Positions 1 to 5,150 of a stretch of 5,153 nucleotides of DNA are shown in pieces (position 1 is the first letter of the stretch; the number at the start of each line of letters is the position of its first letter). Source of the stretch: Deltaproteobacteria bacterium. Lineage in GTDB: Bacteria > Myxococcota_A > Polyangia > Palsa-1104 > JAEUJZ01. The notes beneath the pieces were generated by a model. That model did not search any database. It had not been told where the DNA came from and saw only the letters and a program-made list of their open reading frames with translations. The translations under genes and the position numbers were made by a program. Location of the stretch: the NCBI GenBank assembly GCA_017990795.1, contig JAGNNG010000177.1, positions 1-5,153 on the forward strand, in the 5' to 3' direction.

Positions 1-665
1 CGTGCGCTCGGGGTTGGCAGTGAAAGCACCGGTGGCAGCAGCGAGAGACGGCACCACAGACCCAGGAGGATGGCTCGGACCAGGTGCCTCGCGACCATGC
101 CCAAGGGCAGGCTGACGGCTCCCAGCCCGCGTAGCGCGCAGCCCATGGTGACGCCTACGTAGGCTAGATCGCCTGCCAGGTCGACGCGGGCTAGCTCCGA
201 GAAGCGCAGCTGATAGCGCAGGCTAATCGCTGGGGTCAGCACGACACGCTCCAGTACCAGCGCTACACAATACAGGCGCAGCAGCGGCTGGGCTGAGGGC
301 TCGTGCAGGCGCTGCAGCAGTGGACCACTACCGGCGACCAGCAGCAGGGCGATTAGCAGGCCGCTCCATACCGCCCAGCTTTGCACTAGCTTGGCGGCTT
401 CGGGGAAGCGATCGCGGCGCGTTAGCAAGGCCTGCTGCGGCGACAGCAGGGTCAGCAGGTTGGTCAGCGTGGCAATGATAAGCGCGAGGTTGGCGTGGCC
501 GTAGTCGCTCTTGCTGACGAAGTGAGTGACCAGCAGCGTCGTCAGCAGCCCGGCCCCACGACCAAATAGGCCCGCGAGGGTGGTGAAGGCGGCCCCGCGT
601 ACGCTCTGCTCGACGACCTGACTTGCGGTCTTGGGGTCGGGGGGCGCGGGGTCGGCGGCGGCCAT
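1..665 (-). CDS. MOP-superfamily polysaccharide/oligosaccharide flippase (Wzx-like), N-terminal part, cut by window edge
   Basis: The reading frame is open from an ATG at 663-665 to the window edge, giving 221 complete codons and no stop. After a short polar, Pro/Ala-rich N-terminus (residues 1-20) come hydrophobic segments at about 25-48, 56-76, 98-112, 130-148, 166-186 and 190-208, the regular alternation of a polytopic inner-membrane transporter. The stretch around 150-186 (LRYQLRFSELARVDLAGD followed by a hydrophobic helix with ALRGLGA) matches my memory of the amphipathic linker before the fifth or sixth helix of polysaccharide_synt flippases. The family normally has about 400-500 residues and 12-14 helices, so roughly half is outside the window. 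Such proteins move lipid-linked sugars or exopolysaccharide units across the inner membrane; the substrate cannot be read here. There is no clear Shine-Dalgarno sequence, which fits translation following the kinase gene 48 bases upstream. An O-antigen-type exporter and a more general MATE-like protein cannot be told apart. Family call fairly sure, function less so. Confidence 0.8.
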   Translation of the reverse strand, partial: MAAADPAPPDPKTASQVVEQSVRGAAFTTLAGLFGRGAGLLTTLLVTHFVSKSDYGHANLALIIATLTNLLTLLSPQQALLTRRDRFPEAAKLVQSWAVWSGLLIALLLVAGSGPLLQRLHEPSAQPLLRLYCVALVLERVVLTPAISLRYQLRFSELARVDLAGDLAYVGVTMGCALRGLGAVSLPLGMVARHLVRAILLGLWCRLSLLPPVLSLPTPSA

Positions 666-681
666 GGTAGGTGCGGACGTA

Positions 682-696
682 TCCCGTCTAACGGGA
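682..696. repeat. Short perfect inverted repeat between kinase and flippase genes
   Basis: TCCCGT, a 3-base loop CTA, then ACGGGA form a 6-bp perfect stem in the 48-base gap between the kinase stop codon and the flippase start codon. No run of T follows on the minus strand, so it is not a convincing intrinsic terminator. It could be a weak attenuating or mRNA-stabilising hairpin, or chance. Confidence 0.3.
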
Positions 697-713
697 GGAA
701 GCAAGAGGCGCGG

Positions 714-2201
714 CTACTTCTTGCCGTGTTTGCTGCGGTCGCGCTTGTGGGTGGGCTTGGCCTCGGGCTCGGCGGCGATCAGCTGCTGCGAGGCGGGCTC
801 GGCGTCTTTGTCGCCATCAACCGTTAGCTTGAGCGGCTGGTAGCCTTCTTTGCGCAGCTCTAGCTCGACGGTGCCTTTGCGGGCTGGCTGCTCGGCGCGA
901 AACGGGGTCTTGCCAAGCAGCTCGCCGGTATCCAGCTGGTAGATCTCCGCGCCGGTGGGCTCACTCTCGATGTGCCAGCGGATGATCTTGGCTTCGGTAG
1001 GCTTGGGCGTCTTGCTGGGGTCGTTGTCGCTCGGCTGGACTGCGGGCGGCTTGGGTGGTGTTTGCTTGGCGCGCTCGGCTCGCAGGGCGATCAGCGCTGG
1101 CACGGCCAGACCCAGCAGACCCAGTACCACTCCGACCAAAATGCGTGGGCCTCGTGATGGAGGCTTGGCGGCGACGGGCTGTTGTCCGGACTTGGCAGCG
1201 ATCTGCTCGGCGTTTTGACTGGCCAAGCGCTCTGCCGGTCGCGGAGCAAGGGCCCCCGCGGGGTCGGACAGGACCGTGGCGCCGTCGTTGACATACGCGG
1301 GCAGAGGCTGCTGCTGCGGGATCTTGATCGGAGCCACCATCTGGCTGGCCGACACGCCAATTCGATCCAGCTCGGCTGCGACCTGCGCCATCGAGGGCCG
1401 CTCCTCGCGCTTTTTGGCCAGCATGCGATGCACCAGCTGCGCCAGCGCCTCGGGGAGCGTGGGGTCGATCTCGCGAATCTGCGGTGGCTGCACATAGATG
1501 TGCATGGCCATTAGCTCACCGGTGCCGGGCGCTTGGAACGGCGGCTTGCCAGCGAGCATGCGGTAAAAGATGACGCCCAGCGAGTACACGTCGGCTTTGT
1601 CATCGACATCGCTGGCGTTGCGGCACTGCTCAGGCGACATGTACAGCGGGGTGCCCATCATGACCCCGGCGCGCGTCATGACCTGATCGCCGCCGCCTTG
1701 GTATTCCTGCTTGAGCTTGGCGATACCAAAGTCGAGCAGCTTGGTGCGCTCGCCGCCCGGCATCTCCGAGTCCTTCACGATCATGATGTTGTCGGGCTTC
1801 AGGTCGCGGTGGATGATCTCTTTGGCGTGGGCGGCAGCCAGTGCAGAGGCCAGCTGCTTGATCAGCCGCAGTGCATCCATCACCTGCATCCGTCCGGCGG
1901 CCTTCATCCGCGCGTTGAGCGTCTCGCCCTTGAGCAGCTCCATGACGATGTAGGCGGTGCCGTCCGGAAGCTGACCAAATGCGGAGACTTGGACCAGGCC
2001 TTGATGATCAACGACGTTGATGGCGCGGGCCTCGTTGACGAAGCGGGAGGCGATCTGCTGGTTCTTGGCGTGCTCTTTGTGGAGGACTTTGATGGCGACG
2101 CGCTTACCGATGGTCTCGTCGACGGCTTCAAAGACGGCGCCCATGCCGCCTTCCCCGATCTTGGCGGTGATGCGGTACTGGCCGATCTGCTGGCCGATCA
2201 T
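714..2201 (-). CDS. PknB-like transmembrane Ser/Thr protein kinase with C-terminal periplasmic PEGA domain
   Basis: This 495-residue protein has a complete, apparently active Hanks-type kinase domain (about 8-280). Visible elements are the glycine loop GEGGMG (16-21), VAIK with Lys38, helix-C Glu57, catalytic HRDLKPDN (131-138, Asp133), DFG (157-159), activation-loop Thr176, GTPLYMSPE (183-191) and DVYSLG (204-209). Arg before Asp133 makes it an RD kinase, usually switched on by activation-loop autophosphorylation. A Gln/Pro/Ala-rich cytoplasmic linker (about 285-350) leads to one membrane helix (353-373), a Pro/Lys-rich linker (374-405), one PEGA domain (about 406-463, SEPTGAEI and GELLGKTP) and a Lys/Arg-rich tail (about 481-495). 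The expected topology is kinase inside, PEGA outside, as in other myxobacterial receptor kinases; the ligand is unknown. The ATG at 2199-2201 is supported by AGAGGG at 2207-2212, 5 bases upstream, and by the normal distance from start to glycine loop. A flippase gene follows after 48 bases. The antisense frame at 1533-2282 is a shadow. Very sure of kinase and topology; substrates are unknown. Confidence 0.95.
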   Translation of the reverse strand: MIGQQIGQYRITAKIGEGGMGAVFEAVDETIGKRVAIKVLHKEHAKNQQIASRFVNEARAINVVDHQGLVQVSAFGQLPDGTAYIVMELLKGETLNARMKAAGRMQVMDALRLIKQLASALAAAHAKEIIHRDLKPDNIMIVKDSEMPGGERTKLLDFGIAKLKQEYQGGGDQVMTRAGVMMGTPLYMSPEQCRNASDVDDKADVYSLGVIFYRMLAGKPPFQAPGTGELMAMHIYVQPPQIREIDPTLPEALAQLVHRMLAKKREERPSMAQVAAELDRIGVSASQMVAPIKIPQQQPLPAYVNDGATVLSDPAGALAPRPAERLASQNAEQIAAKSGQQPVAAKPPSRGPRILVGVVLGLLGLAVPALIALRAERAKQTPPKPPAVQPSDNDPSKTPKPTEAKIIRWHIESEPTGAEIYQLDTGELLGKTPFRAEQPARKGTVELELRKEGYQPLKLTVDGDKDAEPASQQLIAAEPEAKPTHKRDRSKHGKK

Positions 2202-2206
2202 AGGTG

Positions 2207-2212
2207 CCCTCT
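2207..2212 (-). promoter_or_regulatory. Ribosome binding site of the kinase gene
   Basis: The minus strand reads AGAGGG followed by CACCT and then the ATG, a good Shine-Dalgarno match at 5-base spacing. It supports position 2201 as the kinase start. Confidence 0.6.
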
Positions 2213-2217
2213 GTTGC

Positions 2218-2241
2218 CACTGGGTGTTACTGGGTCCAGTG
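2218..2241. promoter_or_regulatory. Repeat cluster / possible operator or leader hairpin before the kinase start
   Basis: On the plus strand ACTGGGT occurs twice in direct orientation (2219-2225 and 2229-2235), spaced by 10 bases, about one helical turn. An inverted partner CCAGT(G) follows at 2236-2241. CACTGG (2218-2223) pairs with CCAGTG (2236-2241), and ACTGG (2229-2233) pairs with CCAGT (2236-2240) around a 2-base loop, so two hairpins compete for the same arm. The cluster lies 17-40 bases upstream of the kinase start codon and downstream of the candidate promoter. It could be a regulator binding site or a leader RNA structure; the binding protein, if any, is unknown. Confidence 0.3.
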
Positions 2242-2320
2242 ACCGCAAGGCTACGCTGAGACCACGGTGCGTCACCCGATGACCTGCCAGGAATGCTCGA
2301 TGTACTTGCACGGCGAATTT

Positions 2321-2350
2321 AGTATAGACGGCCACGAATTAGCCGAGCAA
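2321..2350 (-). promoter_or_regulatory. Candidate sigma70-type promoter for the kinase-flippase unit
   Basis: Reading the minus strand, TATACT (2321-2326) matches five of six bases of the -10 consensus. TTGCTC (2345-2350) matches TTG of the -35 consensus, with an 18-base spacer. It lies in the locally AT-richer part of the gap. Transcription would start near 2313, giving a leader of about 110 bases before the kinase ATG. The -35 match is weak. Confidence 0.35.
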
Positions 2351-2364
2351 GAAGACACGCAGAG

Positions 2365-2380
2365 TCCGAGACTCCGAGAC
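2365..2380. repeat. Tandem duplication of an 8-mer
   Basis: TCCGAGAC is repeated twice without interruption (2365-2372 and 2373-2380), just upstream of the candidate kinase promoter on the minus strand. It may be an activator site at about -55 to -70 relative to the proposed start, or a small slippage duplication. Confidence 0.35.
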
Positions 2381-2397
2381 GACGACTTCATCAATTT

Positions 2398-2434
2398 CAA
2401 GCCACTACCAGCCCGTCATAAGAGCGGTGGCTTG
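2398..2434. repeat. 8-bp perfect inverted repeat downstream of the methyltransferase gene
   Basis: CAAGCCAC (2398-2405) and GTGGCTTG (2427-2434) are perfect complements separated by 21 bases. The structure begins about 35 bases past the methyltransferase stop codon, where a terminator would be expected. The loop is long and there is no T-run on the minus strand, so it is at best a Rho-type pause or 3'-end stabilising structure. Otherwise it may be a binding site upstream of the kinase promoter. Confidence 0.35.
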
Positions 2435-2469
2435 CAGAAAGCGGCAGTTTGGGCAGGTTCTTGGGTGGG

Positions 2470-3192
2470 CTATTCGGACTTTTGAGCCACAACCAGCATA
2501 AAGCCACCCAGGCGGCGTAAACCGGGGAGGTACGAGGCGTGGCGCTCGACGGAGCGCAGCGCTTGGCCAATGACCGGCCAGCGGTGGGCTTGCGAAAACG
2601 GGGTGACGACGCGAATGCCGCGGACTGTGCGCACGGTCATGCTTGACGGCAAGTAGCTGCGTACCGCGTCCAGTGAGTCGTAGCGGGTATAGACCGCCTC
2701 GTCGCTGGTCTGAGCCGAGATGGCAGTGGGCGCCTTGAGACGCTTGATCAGGTAGCGCAGCGACAGCGGATTATAAAACTCGGCCAGCAGGTGGCCGCCT
2801 GGACGCAGCACGCGAGACATTTCGTGCATGGCGGTCTGGATGGCCTCTACGTGCGCCAGCACCTTAAAGGAACACACCACATCAAAGGTGGCATCCGCAA
2901 ACGGCAGCTGCGTGACCGAGCCCTGGACCACCTGCAGGTTCTTCTCGCGCGCTTTGTGCAGCATCCCCGACGACAGATCGAGCCCCATCGCAAACTTGGC
3001 ATGCGGAGCCATGCGCTTTAGCACCAGCCCCGTGCCACAGCCCGCCTCAAGCAGCCGCGAGGTCGGGGTCAGGTACTCCTTGACTGCTGACGACTCCATC
3101 TCATCTAGGAAGGCGTGGTAGCCGTCGTGGCGCTGGCGTTCATACCAGGCAGAGAATTCGTCGTAGTAGTCCTGATTGGGAAGTCGAGTCAC
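2470..3192 (-). CDS. Class I SAM-dependent methyltransferase (Methyltransf_11/UbiE-like)
   Basis: Read from a GTG at 3190-3192 the product is 240 residues. It shows the Rossmann-fold methyltransferase signatures in order: motif I LLEAGCGTG (47-55) for S-adenosylmethionine, an acidic strand-2 end GLDLS (Asp72) for the ribose, LPFADATFDVVCSF (96-109), and VLRPGG (128-133). The N-terminus 'YYDEFSAWYERQRHDGYH' resembles a subgroup I associate with myxobacteria. The C-terminal third (about 160-230) is the variable substrate-binding part, so the methyl acceptor (lipid, quinone, sugar or small molecule) cannot be assigned. No signal peptide or membrane helix is seen in this form, so it should act in the cytoplasm. 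I chose GTG 3192 because AAAAGGA lies 4 bases upstream and the conserved N-terminus starts there. A longer frame from ATG 3295-3297 adds 35 residues that look non-coding. It is transcribed divergently from the two-PEGA gene. Confidence 0.88.
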   Translation of the reverse strand: MTRLPNQDYYDEFSAWYERQRHDGYHAFLDEMESSAVKEYLTPTSRLLEAGCGTGLVLKRMAPHAKFAMGLDLSSGMLHKAREKNLQVVQGSVTQLPFADATFDVVCSFKVLAHVEAIQTAMHEMSRVLRPGGHLLAEFYNPLSLRYLIKRLKAPTAISAQTSDEAVYTRYDSLDAVRSYLPSSMTVRTVRGIRVVTPFSQAHRWPVIGQALRSVERHASYLPGLRRLGGFMLVVAQKSE

Positions 3193-3330
3193 AGTGTCCT
3201 TTTGTATCGCGGATGACGGTGCCAGGACAAGCCAAAGTCCAAGCCCAAGACCCGAGGTTTTGTGGCCGCTCGGCCTCGGTCTACGACACGAAGCCAAGGC
3301 AAAGTCGAAAGTTTGATAACATGAGTGCCA
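3193..3330. promoter_or_regulatory. Divergent intergenic region, presumably with back-to-back promoters
   Basis: This 138-base gap separates the start codons of the methyltransferase (minus) and the two-PEGA gene (plus), so both promoters should lie here. I see no strong -35/-10 pair on either strand. Near the centre is the palindrome GGCCG-CT-CGGCC (3264-3275), overlapping a wider pair CCGAGG (3252-3257) / CCTCGG (3274-3279). AAGCCAAAGTC (3229-3239) recurs in an expanded form at 3291-3306. The palindrome could be a shared operator or chance in GC-rich DNA. Confidence 0.4.
3197..3203 (-). promoter_or_regulatory. Ribosome binding site deciding the methyltransferase start
   Basis: AAAAGGA on the minus strand ends 4 bases before GTG 3192. 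It favours this GTG over the in-frame ATG at 3297, which would place the site inside the coding sequence. Confidence 0.5.
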
Positions 3331-4140
3331 ATGGGAGCCCGTATCCGCCTGCTGCTGGTGCTTGTGATGGTGCTGCTTGGTCTCGGTCTTTTGCCGGGGC
3401 AGGTGCGAGTCTCACAAGCCGCTGGCCCGTCGGGCGTCTTGGTTCAGTGCGCCACGGCCAACGCCGAGATCTTCCTGGACGGCGACATGGTGGGAAAGAC
3501 GCCGCGAACGACACCGCTGCCCCTGCCCGCTGGCGAGCACACCATTCGCGTGGCGCGCCTTGGCTACACCCCGTTTATCGATGTCTTCAAAGTTAAAAAC
3601 GGCCAGGTCACCAAGCTAGAGGTGGAACTGGTACCGATCTCTGGTGTGTTGACCGTGACCGCCGAGGTGAAGCCGCTGCCAGCGGGGATGCCGCCGTTTC
3701 CTGAGGCGCCGATTCGGGTCTTTATCGACGACCAGTATCAAGGCCCAGTACCCCTGACCACCGAGCTTGCCATCGGCAAACACACGATCCGAGTCGAGCG
3801 CACCGGCTACGGGCCCGAGGTGTGGACGGTGACCTCTGTGGCCGGTCAGACGCTGGAGAAACAGGCTGAGCTGAGCGCGCTGCCCGCCGACCAGAACCCG
3901 TACCTGCGCAAGCCCGAGGTCTCGACCAAGTGGTATCAGAAGTGGTGGGTGTGGACGATCGTGGCGGGCGGTGTGGCGATTGCGGCCACCGCGATCATTG
4001 TGCCGGTGGTGCTGTCCAAGCGGGATCTGTGCAACAACGTTGATATCTGCGCGACTCCGACGACGAGTGCGCTGTCGATATCGGGCGCGCTATCGACGCC
4101 GACCCCGGTGCCGGTGGTGGGCGTGCAGCTGCACTTTTAG
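3331..4140 (+). CDS. Secreted, membrane-anchored protein with two PEGA domains
   Basis: The 269-residue product starts with a basic n-region (RIR) and a long Leu/Val-rich core (7-21), then VSQA-AG (27-32), a plausible signal peptidase I site. PEGA domain 1 covers about 36-102 (EIFLDGDMVGKTP, then AGEHTIRVARLGY). PEGA domain 2 covers about 105-183 (VFIDDQYQGPVPLTT, then IGKHTIRVERTGY) and carries a Pro-rich insert at about 115-127. A second hydrophobic segment (205-228, beginning WWVWTIVAGG) is followed by Lys-Arg and a 40-residue Ser/Thr/Pro tail with two Cys (234, 240). PEGA domains are small surface-layer-like folds outside the membrane; their binding partner here is unknown. The expected topology is PEGA domains in the periplasm with a C-terminal anchor. 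ATG 3331 is preferred; GTG 3325 is an alternative two codons earlier, and neither has a good ribosome site (a weak GAG at 3323-3325). The gene diverges from the methyltransferase and converges on the deacetylase. PEGA and anchor are clear; function is not assigned. Confidence 0.85.
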   Translation: MGARIRLLLVLVMVLLGLGLLPGQVRVSQAAGPSGVLVQCATANAEIFLDGDMVGKTPRTTPLPLPAGEHTIRVARLGYTPFIDVFKVKNGQVTKLEVELVPISGVLTVTAEVKPLPAGMPPFPEAPIRVFIDDQYQGPVPLTTELAIGKHTIRVERTGYGPEVWTVTSVAGQTLEKQAELSALPADQNPYLRKPEVSTKWYQKWWVWTIVAGGVAIAATAIIVPVVLSKRDLCNNVDICATPTTSALSISGALSTPTPVPVVGVQLHF

Positions 4141-4149
4141 CGGAGGCTA

Positions 4150-4165
4150 CTGGCTACGCGGCCAG
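4150..4165. repeat. Weak hairpin at the convergent gene ends
   Basis: CTGGC (4150-4154), a 6-base loop and GCCAG (4161-4165) form a 5-bp stem over the stop codon of the deacetylase and 10 bases past the two-PEGA stop codon. There is no T-run on either strand, so it is a poor terminator. No better one is seen in the 13-base gap, and transcripts from the two sides may overlap at their 3' ends. Confidence 0.25.
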
Positions 4166-5137
4166 GCTCGCGGAGGCAGCAGCGGGTGGCTGTTTTAGTG
4201 CCGCGATGACGCGGGGATCGCACAGCGCGCTTAGCTCGCCCTCAAACTGGTAGCTGCGGGCCCAGGCGTAGCGGTGACCCAGCTGCATCATCTCGGGTGT
4301 CAGCACGGCAGGGTGCAGCATGATCTCGGTGGTGCCGCTGTGCTTGCGGGCTTCCTGAATCGCGTCGAGGAGCTTTTCTGCCGTCATCTGGCCGCTGTCG
4401 GTCAGGCCAACAAAGCGGTCGCAGGTCCGCAGTCCCGCCGCGCGAACGTGGTGTCGGGCATAGGTGCCCAGGCAAAACAGCACCAGCCACACGGGCGCCC
4501 GGCTCAGCGCTCGTCGCGACAGGATCTCTGCTGAGGTGCGGACGTAGCCAACTTGGTATTCCTGCGCCAGCTTGATCGCCAGCTGCTGCAGTGGGGGCAG
4601 CATGTGGACATGCTTGTGGCCGTCGAGGTGTGAGAGCTGAAAGCCGGCGCGGAGGGCACGCTCGATCTGCTGACGCCACTCATCGCGAATCGCGTCCACG
4701 TTTAGCTGGCCGCGTAGGTAGGTCTGGCATAGCGGGCGCAAGCCGTCGTGAAACGCGCCGTCGCTGCGTAGCAGCTGGCTTAGCCCCACGCCGCGTCCGA
4801 CTGGCCGGCCTTCGCAGAGTGTTAGATGTACGCCGACCTCAAGCTGTGGGCAGCGCTGTGCGGTTAGCAGGGCTCCAGTAAAAGCATCGCCATTGCAAAG
4901 CAGCGAGGCCCGCGTCAGCGTTCCTGCTTGGGCCGCGCGCTCAATGGCGAGGTTTTGCCCATCGGTCCAGCCAAAGTCGTCGGCGGTGAGGATGATGCGG
5001 CCTTCAGGGCGAGCAGGCGAGGCGGGAGTCATTGGCGGCTGCATGGAGTGCAAAGTGTCACGGCTGGGCCTTGGCGACAAGCGGCTGCCGGCCCGTGCCG
5101 CGCGCTGCTTTTTTCCAGCTTGACGACAGCGGCCCAT
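4154..5137 (-). CDS. ChbG/HpnK (YdjC) family carbohydrate deacetylase
   Basis: The 327-residue frame carries the signature of YdjC-type metal-dependent deacetylases: TADDFG (51-56, metal/catalytic Asp53-Asp54), GVHLTL (102-107, His104), the cluster HLDGHKHVHMLP (170-181, His174, His176, His178) and LHPA (274-277, His275). Members remove acetyl groups from N-acetylated sugars (ChbG acts on chitobiose) or are tied to hopanoid side-chain synthesis (HpnK). The spacing with CEGRPV (108-113) and the LDGHKHVH block looks close to HpnK as I remember it, but no other hopanoid gene is in view, so no symbol is given. No signal peptide or convincing membrane helix is seen, although 216-224 is hydrophobic. 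The start is uncertain. ATG 5137 has AAGGG 8 bases and AGGA 3 bases upstream, but adds a basic, Arg-rich leader. Internal ATGs at 5044 and 5032 lack ribosome sites, yet 5032 would give 292 residues, nearer the family's usual length. It converges on the two-PEGA gene. Confidence 0.88.
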   Translation of the reverse strand: MGRCRQAGKKQRAARAGSRLSPRPSRDTLHSMQPPMTPASPARPEGRIILTADDFGWTDGQNLAIERAAQAGTLTRASLLCNGDAFTGALLTAQRCPQLEVGVHLTLCEGRPVGRGVGLSQLLRSDGAFHDGLRPLCQTYLRGQLNVDAIRDEWRQQIERALRAGFQLSHLDGHKHVHMLPPLQQLAIKLAQEYQVGYVRTSAEILSRRALSRAPVWLVLFCLGTYARHHVRAAGLRTCDRFVGLTDSGQMTAEKLLDAIQEARKHSGTTEIMLHPAVLTPEMMQLGHRYAWARSYQFEGELSALCDPRVIAALKQPPAAASASLAA

Positions 5138-5140
5138 GGC

Positions 5141-5150
5141 TCCTACCCTT
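5141..5150 (-). promoter_or_regulatory. Possible ribosome binding site for the upstream deacetylase start
   Basis: The minus strand reads AAGGGTAGGA then GCC and ATG (5137). AAGGG is spaced 8 bases from the ATG and AGGA 3 bases. It is the only ribosome-site-like sequence near any of the candidate starts, so it is the reason the longer form is reported. Confidence 0.4.

Larger units (their letters stand above)
2202..2469. other. Intergenic region between methyltransferase and kinase genes
   Basis: These 268 bases have no convincing gene. GC falls to about half over 2281-2400 (61 of 120 bases), below the flanking coding DNA, as expected for a promoter region. It contains a candidate minus-strand promoter (2321-2350), a repeat cluster just before the kinase start (2218-2241), a tandem 8-mer (2365-2380) and an 8-bp inverted repeat (2398-2434). 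A plus-strand frame from GTG 2267 or ATG 2279 to 2485 is open but weakly supported, and is discussed among the findings. Confidence 0.6.

Noticed and set aside
1533..2282. Long plus-strand open frame of 249 codons opposite the kinase
   Set aside because: It is the antisense shadow of a clear kinase gene. The His/Asp/Val-rich translation has no recognisable domain, and such shadows are common in GC-rich genomes.
3193..3297. 35-codon upstream extension of the methyltransferase with a signal-peptide-like stretch (GLGLGLWLVLAPSSA)
   Set aside because: The enzyme should be cytoplasmic, the family's conserved N-terminus starts at GTG 3192 with its own ribosome site, and the extension would fill the divergent promoter region.
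3313..3320. TGATAACA as a -10 element for the two-PEGA gene
   Set aside because: It lies 10 or fewer bases from the candidate start codons and has no -35 partner at a suitable distance. It would require a nearly leaderless transcript.
3213..3596. 127-codon plus-strand frame overlapping the two-PEGA gene
   Set aside because: It occupies the other reading frame of a gene with clear signal peptide and PEGA motifs, has no domain of its own, and runs through the intergenic region.
4140..4177. Direct repeat GCGGAGGC at 4140-4147 and 4170-4177
   Set aside because: An 8-base repeat at a GC-rich gene junction, with one copy inside the coding end of the deacetylase, is easily expected by chance and has no associated structure.
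4242..4679. 145-codon minus-strand frame inside the deacetylase
   Set aside because: It is an out-of-frame, Arg/Pro/Ala-rich shadow of the deacetylase, whose catalytic motifs are all in the other frame.
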